Shown here: one piece after another, positions 12,558 through 25,896 of the stretch | Numbering within the stretch: position 1 is the first letter of the stretch | How the letters are laid out: each line of letters begins with the position of its first letter | Assembly (NCBI GenBank): GCA_030544235.1 | Contig: CM060461.1 | Location: 1,068,949 to 1,132,948 of the forward strand | Length of the DNA stretch: 64,000 bases | Source of the DNA: Lepturacanthus savala | Lineage: Eukaryota > Chordata > Actinopteri > Scombriformes > Trichiuridae | Reading direction: 5' to 3' | Translations under genes and position numbers: made by a program | The notes under the pieces: model-generated | Told to the model about the DNA's origin: nothing | The model's database searches: none | The model's input: the letters and a program-made list of their open reading frames with translations, nothing else

Positions 12558-12694
12558 AAGAATCATAGCAGTTCCAATAGGTCCCTCGCGGACTGCTGCG
12601 CAGTCGCTGGCTCGGGCCCTAATAAAAAGAATCAGAGCAATTCCAATAGGTCCTTCGCGGACTGCTGCGCAGTCGCCGCTCGGGCCCTAATAAC
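12558..12694 (+). repeat. 69-bp unit in tandem, two copies
   Basis: AAGAATCATAGCAGTTCCAA (12558) recurs as AAGAATCAGAGCAATTCCAA (12627). Each unit carries a small hairpin, GACTGC-TGC-GCAGTC, and ends CTCGGGCCCTAATAA. It is probably the duplicated 3' end of the preceding repeat. Confidence 0.75.
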
Positions 12695-12780
12695 CTACAG
12701 AAGTAGGTTATAAGGGCTTAGTTGAGTCTGAGATCGTTAGAAGCTTCTTAAAATGGAATTAATGTCAAGTTAAAGTTCAT

Positions 12781-13090
12781 TTAACTCTATTGCATAGTGT
12801 TGCCCTATGGCAACATTTACTTGGATATAACAACATTTATGATATATAATTTATGAGGTCACATTACCAGGATATCCTCTTTATCAGTTTCTTTTGCTCA
12901 CGGGCATGGAAAACTGTTACCAAATAAAAAAGTGAACTCACTATTAAGGGTAAGAAAACTTTATTATTATTATTAATTTACATTTAATCTAATTTTGATG
13001 TTATAAGTTGTTTTTCTAATATGCTATAAAATGACTGTTACCGTATGGCAACAATATAAAAAACATATTGTATACAACCTAATGGACTTG

Positions 13091-13121
<31 letters not shown>

Positions 13122-13193
13122 GGCCATTTTAAGAAATAAAAACATTCATTTTTTTACTATAACTAAGTAATATTTCATGCAATAGAGGGTTAA
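12781..13193. mobile_element. piggyBac-like MITE, best copy
   Basis: 405-bp body between TTAA (12781-12784) and TTAA (13190-13193). Termini CTCTATTGCAT and ATGCAATAGAGGG are inverted. Near the left end lies TTGCCCTATGGCAAC, and further in TTACCGTATGGCAAC, variants of the palindrome GTTGCCATATGGCAAC. It includes an (AT)n tract at 13092-13117. TTAA targets and CCCT-type ends are piggyBac hallmarks. No transposase. Confidence 0.8.
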
Positions 13194-13659
13194 AGATCAT
13201 AATCTATGACTCTATAGTTTGTATATTTATATAATATCTCTTCTTTCTTTAGTGCTTTATGTAGTGTGTCCTTCCTACAGTATTTGATGATGACATTCTC
13301 TGTCTGCTCCATTCCTCGTGATTTAATGTGTTTAAACATGATACAATAAATATCCTTATGCGGAAACGGTTTGTTGGGTATCTGTGTGTAATCTACACTC
13401 CTGCTTATATTTTATTCCAGCCTCTTGTCACTTGTGATTTTTACATACAGTTTTACTATAGGCGGTTTCCATGACCCAGTTTTCTCATGAGGAAATTCAA
13501 ATTTCACAGGTCTGTGCTCACTCTTTCTACTTCCAGTGACCTGGCTGCAGGAAAACAAAGCTATAAACTGAGTTGTGTGTTCACAGTGGAGAAGGAACAG
13601 CCAGTGCATGGCCTCTGTTTGTCTTTTTCCACTTCGCTTCACACATGACTTATTGACAA
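13194..13659. other. No gene seen
   Basis: Unique-looking non-coding DNA; the minus-strand 76-codon frame is unremarkable. Confidence 0.45.
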
Positions 13660-13765
13660 GTTATTCCAAAACCATAATTTGTTATTTATTACCTGTTACT
13701 TGTAACTTATTACATTACGATGTTACTGCATTCAAAATGTAAGACATTACACTGGTATTGCATTA

Positions 13766-13967
13766 CTTTTAAGTAATGTTACACCGATCGATCGGCTGCC
13801 GATCATGATCGGCCGATATTGCCTAAAAATAGCCTGATCGACGATCGGAAAAACATGCCGATAAAAAAGCTGATCACATGATGTAAATTATTAGCGACCA
13901 CTTTCAAACTTACAAACACGCTGCAAAACAATAGGTGCATCCAGGGATGGACTGGACCCGTTTTAGT

Positions 13968-14027
<60 letters not shown>

Positions 14028-14493
14028 GCGTGTAACCATGTCCATTCTCCTGTTTTCGTTGTGTGGAGGCGGGCCATAAAGCACATAACCAATCACGACA
14101 TGATTCTTCTAAAAAACTGTAATTTTTGACCAATCCTAATAATTCTCTGCTTCAGTTTCACAGCGCACACATCTCTGTGCAGTAGCGAGTGAGGGGGCGT
14201 GTACTAGAAGACGTGTTTTCTGCCTGGCAACAATGGGCCATTGGCTGCATTGTATTTATTGCCAGCACATGCCCTGACAGCCCAGGTGGCAGTTTCTGTT
14301 TCTGTACTTTTTAAAATATAGTTAAATAATTGATAGTTTTATTTCTATAAACTGTGCACCCTCTGCTAGATGAAAGGTATGGAAATTTAAAATTCCTTAT
14401 GTGATCGGCAGCGATCGGCAATCGGCAGATCAAGTTTTTTGGTGATCGGTGATCGGGCCAAAAAATGCTGATCGGTGCATCACTACTTTTAAG
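13766..14493. mobile_element. hAT-like MITE with 8-bp target duplication
   Basis: Body 13774-14485 (712 bp) flanked by perfect CTTTTAAG at 13766-13773 and 14486-14493. Termini TAATGTTACACCGATC and GATCGGTGCATCACTA are inverted repeats (13 of 16). Repeated GATCGGC/GCCGATC words lie just inside both ends. An 8-bp duplication is the hAT hallmark. No coding region; it includes the (TC)n tract at 13971-14024. Confidence 0.9.
13971..14024. repeat. (TC)27 microsatellite
   Basis: Perfect TC tract inside the hAT MITE; the RERERE and SLSLSL frames through it are artefacts. Confidence 0.98.
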
Positions 14494-15721
14494 TTAGTCT
14501 CATCAAAAAAACTGTAAATAAGGATTTATCGCATGTGTCTCTTTTGCGCCCCTATAGTGGCTCCCTGCAACTTTTTCAAAAATATATGAAAATGGAAAAT
14601 TAAGGGGGGGGGGCATCTGTGTATCACAGCGGGTTTATCAGCGTATGATGTGTCCCCTGTGTGAACCTACCAGCGATATGCACATCTTTAAATTCAGATT
14701 CAGAGCCCTGTTTCCCATCAAAAAGTCATTGTTGTCAAAATATTCACTCCCGGTATAAAAAGAAACAAAAGCATTTTTTTGATTTTGGCTGAAAAGACGC
14801 TCATCCCGCTTACTATTCGTGCAGAAAAATAAAAAAAAAAAGAAACAACAAAACATAATACATGATGGAAGTTAAAGTTAAAGCAGCAAATCTGGTCCAG
14901 CACGTAGTCACATGGTGTGTCATTCTCACATTTAATCATGAATGCTCATTATGTACTTATAGCTTATTTAGTCATTTTGATAGTAGGCTAATATAGCTAA
15001 TATACACTTACAGCCTGTATTGCCGACCCCTGCTCTATACCTTTGTCATTATCGCTGCTAGTCACAACAAGGATGTTGCTGACAAGTTTTCATTCAGCTG
15101 CTGATTCCACTGTTAAAGTGGTTTTCATGTCTTCAACAACAAGCCTCCTAACCTTATCAGACCAGGAGAAGGTTCATTTATCTGTTTAATAGTTTTATCT
15201 CCACTTTCATGCTCCACTTGCTTCCTTGTTAACTTCATGTTACTATGGCTCCTCTGTGAATGTTAAATTACTGCTGCTGTTTCAGGAAGTGGACACTTCT
15301 TTAGGTCGAGCACAAAGTACATTTGACTCTGATGTTCTTCAAATCCTTATGTTTCACTAACGTAAAGTAATGAGTGTGTGTCCATCTGGAGAATGTGATA
15401 TCTAACATTTTCAGCAGGTTCGCTCATCTCTATCTTCTGTCCGACGAACCAAAAGAAAAAAAGAAGTGAAACATTTTTGTGCAGACATTTCACTGCTGCT
15501 GATCTTGCAGTGATTTTTAGGGAAATTGCATGGAGAAAAACAAAAAACGACCACTTGAACCCAGGTTAAAAATAAATTGTAATGCATGTTAGTGACATTT
15601 GTACTGAGTAAAATATTACCAGTTTTTTTTTTCTGTAATGCCTTACATTACTGCATTACAGCAAAAAGCAAAATGCATTACAGTAATTCAATAGTTTTGT
15701 AAAATGTTACTCCCAACACTG

Positions 15722-16594
15722 CTAATTGACACACTGCTGTTGCTCCATTGATGAGATCTTTTCTCTGAACTCCTACAAAAGCAGAGACAAACATCGGTTT
15801 CGGTCAAGCGGATTCCTTTTTATTCCTCTTTATTCTTTGCATAAACACACTCCAGTAGTGACCCATCACATATTTAACTTCATATTTTTATGGTTTTCTG
15901 CTGCGTTCACTGTTCTACCGCTAATATCTTGATATCTTGATGTCTTGCAGAGATTCGTGATGCAATCTCTATCGCACACCAGGCACTAGGTGCTCGGCGT
16001 CACTTTTTCCTCATCTTGAAAATGAAACTCCTCTTTGTTAATGTCATCACAAAAAAAAAAACCGCCAGCTTCACATTGCTCCTATCAGCACTCTGCAGCA
16101 TCTCCAGCCTCTTGCTCCTTCCGCCTGTGATTGATGTCTGACAGAGAAGCCAGACAGAGGCCGAGCAGACTCCACTGCTCTGCTAGCTGCTATCGATTCA
16201 TTTTCACTTAAGCCATAATGAAGTATTGGTCAGCTTCAGTGAGTGTCAGCAGTGCTTAGTGAGGCAGCAGGTGAGAATAGCCCAGAGACACTAGACTTAA
16301 TTACGGACGGTCCTTGTTTGGAGTGTGTTCCTGGTGGAAGAGGAGGGAAGCTGCAGCAGTACTGCACCGCAACTAATGATGAAAAAAAAATACACAATAT
16401 ATGTAATTACTCCAATGGGGAATTACATGATAGAGCCACTGGTGTTAGAAGTATTCCGATCATGATTTGCCTTTCTTAGTGAAGATATAAAAGTTTAATA
16501 CTTTTTCTGAGAATATTTTAATTTTCTGAATCTGTCTGTAGTTTAGATCTTCACCAGCTAGTTTCAGTGATGGAAGGAAGGGGGTCAATGATCC
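15722..16594. other. No gene seen; PBX/MEIS-like pair
   Basis: Repeat-free. TGATTGAT (16130-16137) followed by TGACAG (16141-16146) resembles a PBX-HOX plus MEIS composite site within non-repetitive, moderately GC-rich sequence (16060-16270). No exon recognised. Confidence 0.3.
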
Positions 16595-17065
16595 TTAATC
16601 CTCTATTACATAGTGTTGTCACATGACACCAATTACTTTATCTTATTTTTTCTCTAAAAAGTTGTGATATAAAATTTATGTTTTTACAGTTAGCTGTGAA
16701 AATGGGGGCTTTTACTTTGACGGACATACAGTTAATGATGACCAGGATATCCTGTTTACCAGTCCCTTTTGCTCATTGACATTTGACATGTTACAATCAC
16801 TATCTCACAACCGAAAGTTGTCTTTTATTCAGAGTTTTCACCAAATAAAAAAAATTAACTCACTATCTGGGGTAAGTAAACTTTATTATTATTATCTTTT
16901 TTGCGTTTAATTTACTTTTGGTGTTATATTCTTTTCTGATATACTTACAAAGGCCATATGGAAACAATATGCAAATATTATATATAATAATTCCTTGTGC
17001 ATACAACCTAATGGAGTCCCTTTGACTTACATAGCATGAAACTATCCTGATATTATGTTTATGAC
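16595..17065 (+). mobile_element. CCTCTATTACAT MITE (piggyBac-like), truncated
   Basis: TTAATCCTCTATTACATAGT at the left, interior CCAGGATATCCTGTTTACCA and CTTTATTATTATTATC shared with 12785-13189. The right terminus is missing. Confidence 0.65.
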
Positions 17066-18269
17066 ATTTACTTGTGGGCAGTGAGGAGATGATTTCTGAA
17101 TTTGACAGAATGTATTTGATCAGAATCGTGGACTCCCAGCTTCATCATCTTTTAACTTTTTCTGGCCCGCAAACTTTCCAGCAGCAGCAGGTTGTTTAAT
17201 TTAAATCCACTATGCAGAGACAGACGGACAAAAAAAAAAGAAGAGAAGAGAAGCAGTTTAGTCCATCTACAGAGTGATGGGATGAATCCTGAAAGATATT
17301 GACCCAATCAATCTCACCTGTTAAATCCACTTAATCCATGAAGGGCAGAGACAAAGAGGTGGAAGTAGGAAGATTTTTAGTGCCAGTGACCGCTGAAAGA
17401 CGTATTGCAAGAGAGAATGAATCTCAGTGAGGACATTAGTGATTGATCAAAATTCTGTGCACAGATATGATATGCACATTTTTTTTTATTCCAGTGTGAC
17501 TTAGGAGTCAGTGACGAATAATGTTTGGCAAGATGAGAAAGTAAAAAGCTTTAAATTTAGTTTTAAGAAGCATTCATCAGGTCTCTCAAAATGTACATTG
17601 TATGTAAATACATAAGAACAATACAAGTGATGCATAATTTCTGTAGAGCAACATTTATGGATCATTTCGCCTGTTAGCTGCAACCGATCAGTATTCAAGG
17701 TGTTGTGTATATGTTGGAATACATATCTGAAATATCCTCAAGGTCTTCATTTCACACACACACACACACACACACTGGGAACATGTTGTCAACAACACGT
17801 GCCTCCTAACTGACGCCTAATAAACAGGAAACCATATGTCACCCCCCCATCAGTTATGCGAGTGCTGTGGCATGAGCACATTTGTATTTCTTAGGAGGGC
17901 AGATTTATTTTAAAGACTTCACTGCATTACGCTGAAACAATAATGTAAAAACCACTGAATGGAAATCAATGGAAAATGCAAAACAAAGTTTAAGGTGTGT
18001 TTCATTTCCTTGTTGTAAGAAATAATTAAATTTGAAACATTTTTGCTAAAAAGTGCTGTTTTTAGCAAAAATGCTAACAAACAACACTTTCATGTTATGT
18101 TGTAGCTTAAAGTTCATCATTAAAAACATCATTTCCTGGACAAAACAAGCCTGTTGGAAAAAAAAAGTCTCAAACAAGCCACAAAAATATGTTTTTATCC
18201 AACAGCAGGAGCTTCATCCTAACCTGTCAGTCCTAGCAGAAGCTCGTTATTCAACCCTCACCTGGATGG

Positions 18270-18270
<1 letters not shown>
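17066..18270. other. No gene seen
   Basis: 17507-17610 is a partial copy of the GGTCAGTGACAAAAACTGCC repeat (shared ATAATGTTTGGCAAGATGAG). A short (CA)n lies at 17753-17775. The rest is AT-rich non-coding. Confidence 0.5.

Positions 18271-18322
<52 letters not shown>
18271..18322. repeat. (CA)n microsatellite
   Basis: Perfect CA tract ending ACACACACGTGTGA. Confidence 0.98.
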
Positions 18323-18324
<2 letters not shown>

Positions 18325-18459
18325 TGATGCAGGAAGTGATTGCAGATTGTGACACTGGTGACCCTGCTGCCTTTTCATGGCAAGAGATTCACCCGGCTCC
18401 ATCTCCATCTTCATCAGAATACACAAACATACACACATTGTAATGCTGTGGCTTCTTAT

Positions 18460-18668
18460 ACAGTTCTGAAAAAAAATAAGAGACCACTGAAATATTTTTT
18501 CAGGATTTTTTCCTGAAATCAGCATTTCTGCATGTATTCAAGCCATTCCGTTCCAGCGCCTGTTGAATTCCAACACATGAACACCTCATTCTGCCCAAAT
18601 GCATACCTATAAGTAGTAAAATCAGAAAAACTGATTGCAGTGGTCCCTTATTTTTTTTCCAGAGATGT
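18460..18668 (-). mobile_element. AAATAAGAGACCACTG inverted-repeat MITE
   Basis: Left AAATAAGAGACCACTG and right CAGTGGTCCCTTATTT are inverted repeats. The interior TTACTACTTATAGGTATG (as its complement) is shared with 28952-29210. Non-coding. Confidence 0.65.
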
Positions 18669-18716
18669 GATGAACAGTTATGCAGGGAAACATCATAGTG
18701 AACACTATCGACAGAA

Positions 18717-20197
18717 TTAAAGGTGGGGTGGGTGATTCTTTTTTGCAACATTTTTTAAAATATTGCCTGAAAACCTTTTCACATTCCCACTGCACACACT
18801 AAAATAGAATGTTTGCAAAAAACTCGAAACATTTTGGTCCGGTCTAGAGGGTGTGTTCAGAGGAAAACTCTGACCAATCAATGTACTGATCATCTTTACA
18901 TTTATTGGCTGTCTAATACATCCATCAAATACCTATGCACACACCCCCACCCCTCCCTTCCCAACGGCTCCCCGCTCCACCCCCCTCCCCCTCCCACTTG
19001 ACCCCTCCCCCCATTTTGCGCGTTCATGTGTCGTAGTCGTTAGCTCGCACAGATATATCGTTGCAACAATGGCAGAGAAGAAGACGTCGACTGGCAGCAA
19101 AACCAAGGGGAAAACTGTTCTTGAAAAAGCAACAGCCATGCGGAAGCTAACAGAAGAACGAAACAGGACAAGAGTGGTTATCGGTACGGCTTTCCAGCGC
19201 TGGCGCCAGCTAAAATGTGAGAAGGGGCTCCAGACGGATGCCAAAGTCGCCGAATTTTTACTGGATATGTAAGATGTTGTCTTCTAATTACATAATATTT
19301 TGACATACTGGTCGGTTACGGGTATTGTATTCAACCAGTCAGTGAGAAAATGAAAGATGATGACAAATTTATTGTCAATCGAGTGACATAAGCATAATTC
19401 CAGCATGTTTCGCTAAGCTACCTACTCTGTCAACTACAAGGCTAAGCTAAGTCTGAGCTTGAGCTCTCGTCATGAAAACTCTAAATACAAAAATAACACG
19501 TGAACAATACTGTGATTACCGCAATTTGATTATCGCAAATTTATGGTGACTACAACAGAAAGGTGCCTTTATCCCAGAGATACCCCATACCCCCATGTGA
19601 GTCGTTCCGTTTGTTGCCTGTGAAATAAAGCGCCCGCAAGTAAATAAGTCAGTAACATAAATCATTCAAATTCAGGTATGTGGTAGGCTACTACGGGCAA
19701 ATGCATACTACTTATAAAATAATCCATGTCTGTGACTGTAACCTATGATGGCTGGCTAGGGACACGATACAGCAGGCTACGTACATCGTATCATTACTGC
19801 AATAACAAAGTAACTGACACACGTATCCAATCAACTAGTGGAAATCTAACAGATACTCTAGTTTGAATTTTATGTCAATATTCTTGAAATTACAATAATG
19901 AAAGACTGTCTACGTTCATTACGATGTTCACAAATCTTGTGAAGACGACATTGCTTGAAGTTAGCAAAGCGGTCACTGTCTGTCATGTTATTGGCGTGAA
20001 TGCTCGTGAACTCCTGTGACCCCTCGAGAGTGTGCGCATTCATGTATCCATGAATCGTGAAGGCGTGGTTTCGAGGGGTGAGCTGAAGAGGAGGAGGCCG
20101 AGCCTTTGGGAGGAGGGGAGGGAGTGTATATTTTCAAAATCTCACTTGTGTTGAATAGCTGTAACCGTTTTTTCAAGATCTCCCACTCCACCTTTAA
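18717..20197 (+). mobile_element. TTAA-flanked DNA element carrying a candidate exon
   Basis: TTAA at 18717-18720 and 20194-20197 bracket a 1473-bp body. The ends AGGTGGGGTGGGTGAT and, reverse-complemented, AGGTGGAGTGGGAGAT match at 14 of 16 positions. TTAA duplication points to the piggyBac or Kolobok superfamilies; the AGG start is less like piggyBac. Inside is a GC-richer stretch with a 67-codon frame ending in a splice-donor-like sequence (separate entry). No downstream transposase exons are seen, so this copy is probably non-autonomous or internally deleted. Confidence 0.65.
19069..19268 (+). CDS. Transposon-borne candidate first exon
   Basis: A frame of 67 codons opens at ATG 19069 with purine at -3 (CAACAATGG context, with G at +4). 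The peptide has a Lys/Thr-rich start, a basic middle with RKLTEERNRTRVVIG and a FQRWRQL...LQTDAKVAEFLLDM end. Its stop TAA lies inside GTAAGA at 19269-19274, a good splice donor, so the real protein probably continues in a further exon. I recall similar RWRQL...TDAxVAxFLLD peptides at the N-termini of uncharacterised fish proteins, but cannot name a domain. It sits mid-element between TTAA-flanked inverted repeats, so it is most likely transposon-encoded or captured. Whether any copy is expressed is unknown. Confidence 0.4.
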
Positions 20198-21750
20198 GGT
20201 GTGAATACTAAATCTACTTGTGAGCTGGGACAGTGATGGATCAGCTCAGTTCTTATCAGTGCAGCTCTGGTCATGTTATCGCTGTTTGGAGCTGTGATTC
20301 TTCTTGTTGTAAGCCGTCTTTTCCCTGTCTACATGTGAAGTGCGACACATCCTTGTGTTTTTGCTCATAGGTGTTTATTTAGACAGAATCAGATCTGTGG
20401 ATCTGTGGTGACAAAAGCAGCAGTTAACTGTTCCATCTGAAATGCAGGGAAACACTGTGCTGGTTTCCTGAAGGAGATTTAGCTCCACAGTGAGTGCACT
20501 GCCCATAAATGGACACAATACAAACCAAAGTGGAGCGTATGGAGAGGGGGGTTAAGATAAAAAAAAGGAGAAAGATAAGTATAAAGAGGGAAACACGAGG
20601 CCGAGCATGGTTAAAAACAAGCGAGAAGGGGCAAGAGAGAGAATGAAAGGGGGGAAATCAGATGGAGAGAGTTTACAAAAGACAAAAATAGCAGAGGAAG
20701 GAATGCCAAAAGAATTGAAAGAGAAGAAGAGAGCGAGGGGAAAAGTGTTCCCTCAGCCAACCCAAACACAGGAAACACCAGAGTAAAAAAAAGAAAGAAA
20801 GAAACATCTTCTAAGAGAAACATAGGTCACCTGACTATTTAACTCCATCAACCTGCTTTAACACCTTAGGTGAAGTAAAAAGGAATCTCTTTCTCCTACA
20901 GAGGTCACAGGTCACAGACGACTCAGTGCATAGCACCTGTTGGACAACCTACTCAAATCATTATTATGATACACAGTATTATGCTTTTTAGTGATCTTCT
21001 GTAATTTATATGCAGTTATGTTGATGACTTAACCCTACAGAAATTTACTGAATGTAGAAAAAATAACTACACGTCATAGGTCAGGGCTTCAACCTGCACT
21101 GAAGGCTTCAATTTCAGGGTTTCTTTTTTTAACTTGCCAATTAATCGAACTGAATAAACAGCAGTTTTGCTGTAGCCATTGGTCTTTTTCTACGTTCTTA
21201 GTTTTTCTGATCACATTTCCAGATCCAATATGTATGGAAGTAGTATATTTGTCAAGTTGCCGTTTTGAGTAAAGAAACAACCTGCCACAATAATTTGATG
21301 TTTCGTGGCTTGTTGACATAGCCTCAGATTCTTGACACTGACCAATCAGAACAAAGTTCTGGGCTCATCGGGAGGCCATAAAGAGATAGGAGCGAAAACA
21401 GCCTGTTTCACGCAGAGGTTGAATTAAGTCAGTTGGAACAATAGTTGTTGTCTTCTGTGTATATTTATGTATATTTCCGCTTGTGAACATTCCCTGCAGT
21501 AGGTGTTTTTATGCACACGTTAGGCTGCGTATGCTTGCGTGTGTGTTAGCGTGTCGTGCTCGGCCAGAAGGGCCTGTCTCCCTAGGCCACTGTGAGGTAA
21601 AGTGACAGATTTATATCACACACTTTTGCTGCGACTGTGCCCTGGTTAAATAATGTAGAGGATTGAATTCATACACCTGAATTATGGAGACAGAGCAGCT
21701 GTGTTGTTCTTGTGACCCGTCCACTCACACACCCAGCTCAGATGACTGGA
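20198..21750. other. No gene seen; purine-rich tract
   Basis: 20530-20820 is strongly A/G-rich on the + strand, which creates a low-complexity minus-strand frame. The remainder is unique-looking non-coding DNA. Confidence 0.5.
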
Positions 21751-22157
21751 AGTCAGTCACCCAGTCATTCAGTCAGTCATCCAATCATTCAGTCATTCAG
21801 CCAGTCAGTCAATCAGTCAGCCAGTCAGTCAGTCACCCAGTCAGTCAATCATTCAGTCAATCATCCAGTCAACCAGTCAGTCAGTCATCCAGTCATTCAG
21901 TCATCCAGTCATTCAGTCATCCATCCAGTCAGTCATCCAGTCAGTCAATCATCCAGTCAGTCATCCAGTCAGTCAATCATTCAGTCAACTAGTCAGTCAG
22001 TCATCCAGTCAGTGACCCAGCCAGTCAATCATTCAGTCAACCAGTCAGTCAGTCATCCAGTCATTCAGTCATCCATCCAGTCAGTCAATCATCCAGTCAG
22101 TCATCCAGTCATTCAGTCACCCAGTCATTCAGTCATCCAGTCAGTCAGCCAGTCACT
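21751..22157. repeat. (CAGT/CATC)n tetranucleotide-derived array
   Basis: Roughly 400 bp of CAGTCAGTCATC, CAGTCATTCAGT and CAGTCAATCATC variants of a 4-bp unit. It generates Ser/Gln/Val-rich frames (SVSQSV...) in more than one phase, which are not genes. Confidence 0.95.
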
Positions 22158-22234
22158 GAGCAGACAAGCTTTATGCTGCTTCCTGTCTCCTCAGGAGGTA
22201 AATGGATGGATTTAGAACATTGATATATTGACAT

Positions 22235-22330
22235 TGACATGTTAGGGCTGCTCGATTATGGGAAAAAAATCATTTATTATTTTGGTCAGTATTAAAATCA
22301 TGATTATTTAAACGTTTATTTTTCAGTTAC
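22235..22330 (+). repeat. TTAGGGCTGCTCGATTATGG repeat end
   Basis: It starts TTAGGGCTGCTCGATTATGG with ATTATTTTGGTCAGTATT, a familiar fish MITE terminus; only about 95 bp are recognisable. Confidence 0.5.
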
Positions 22331-22940
22331 ACAATATATTTATTCAGCATAAGTAACACACACACACTAATACAGACACGCAGCATCTCCACTTTTGCAC
22401 ACCCCTGGCTGCTCTTTCCTTCCTTCACACACACAAACTGACAGCCACAGATAAGAACTCTTAAAGGTGTGTTTGTCTGTATGTGAGACTGATTTATGTC
22501 AACTGACACCTGTTCCGGGAGTGTCTACTTCCTTAGCTGCAGCTCTGGTCTTTAAAGTGATGCTCAGCATGACTTTCCAACATATTTGTGAAGAATATGA
22601 AGAAATCACAGTATGAAATAGACTTGATGTGCTTTCCCCAAGTGAATGAAAGGGGGAAATGTAATGAGTTTTAATACAATCTGAACCACATCATGCTATT
22701 GCATGGAGGGAGTCTGTCGAGGATGACGGAAAGATGCAGTCGGAACAGGCGCAACATCTGGAAATCAATTACAGTATTTAAGATTTAGGAAGAGAAATGA
22801 GCTGCATCGTCTTGCATTGTTTCACCATACACATGATGGTGATAACACATACCCGCAGTTAGGATTAGTAGATTGGTTCATAGAACACAGGAGGATAGCT
22901 GTTGTGAATCAACAGTCTAGTCTACCAAAACAAGCCCATG
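22331..22940. other. No gene seen
   Basis: Unique-looking non-coding DNA. Confidence 0.45.
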
Positions 22941-23806
22941 TTTAAGAAAGAATTAGCATCATATATTAGGAGAATGTGGGAACAATAATCACATTGAAAT
23001 CCACAGTCTAAGCTAACAAAGAAACAGCTGTTCGCACAACTAGAGATTGATGAGATACAACAACGATGCTACAGCAAGGAGGAACCAGGATGCCAGGTCA
23101 GTGGGGGGATGTCACAATCACCTCCACATTCAGAAAGTGGGTACCAAGGCCCAACAAATACCAACACACATTGGTGACATCCAACAGCCTCAGCATAGGA
23201 CCTGCTGACCTGAGAAGGAACATCATGGCTCAGTTAGAAACTTGGAGTGCATGACGAATACCAAAGTTGACTTGAAAAGTACCCTCAGAAGATCTGCTAG
23301 TAGATATGAATGCTGCATTAATGACAACACCTACATAAACCATCACTGAGACTAATGAGTACAGCAACAGTAATCCTTAAGATGCTTGAGTACAAGATGG
23401 TCTCAGAACATAACAGGGCAACTCAGAGAGAAGTTAGCCAGCTAGCGAAGCTACAGAAAGGCAGCAGAGAATAAAGGGGCATTCAGCAAATACAACAAGG
23501 ACTCCATACCAGAAGCACTCGAAATTGCCAAAGAGAGATAACCAGCTCTGGCCACCCAACTGAAGCTATACACCAAAGAGGCAGAGGCCCGGAGAATAAA
23601 TAAGCTGTTCTCCACTGAACCAGCCAAGATGTTCTCTCAGTGGCAGGAAAAGAACAACCAGTCAGACCCAACAAGTGCACCGCCTGGATTGACTACAAGA
23701 CAGCCTATGACTCAATGCCCCAGTCATGGATACTGGGATGTCTGGAACCATATAAAATCAACACGACCCTAAGGGCCTTCATCCAGAACTCAATGGGAAT
23801 GTGGAC
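22941..23806 (+). pseudogene. R2-like LINE relic, N-terminal region fused to RT fragment
   Basis: Several frames hold recognisable pieces of a fish non-LTR retrotransposon polyprotein: SKLTKKQLFAQLEIDEIQQR (about 23008), RINKLFSTEPAKMFSQWQEK (about 23600) and, in another frame, CTAWIDYKTAYDSMPQSWIL (about 23678), which includes the reverse-transcriptase block with its catalytic Asp (IDYKTAYDSM). It is broken by several stops and frameshifts, and the sequence jumps from the N-terminal region straight to this RT block, so most of the domain between them is deleted. After FIQNSMGMW the similarity ends. The type resembles R2/R4-superclade elements that encode one ORF; this clade call is from memory. 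Confidence 0.65.

Positions 23807-25896
<2,090 letters not shown>

Larger units (their letters stand above)
13660..15721. repeat. TTACTCCCAACACTG-type repeat, interrupted
   Basis: The left portion (to 13773) is built of GTAA/TTAC-rich sequence and the right portion (15560-15721) ends ATGTTACTCCCAACACTG, the familiar end of a fish dispersed element. The hAT MITE at 13774-14485 is inserted in it. Whether 14494-15560 belongs to the same element is uncertain; it holds no recognised gene. Confidence 0.4.

Noticed and set aside
20611..20823. Leu/Phe/Ser-rich minus-strand frame that looks like a membrane peptide
   Set aside because: It is the translation of a pyrimidine-rich strand with low complexity.
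21684..22215. Ser/Gln-rich frames of 102 and 167 codons, and a superficial CRISPR-like look
   Set aside because: It is a continuous degenerate 4-bp repeat without spacers, in a vertebrate genome.
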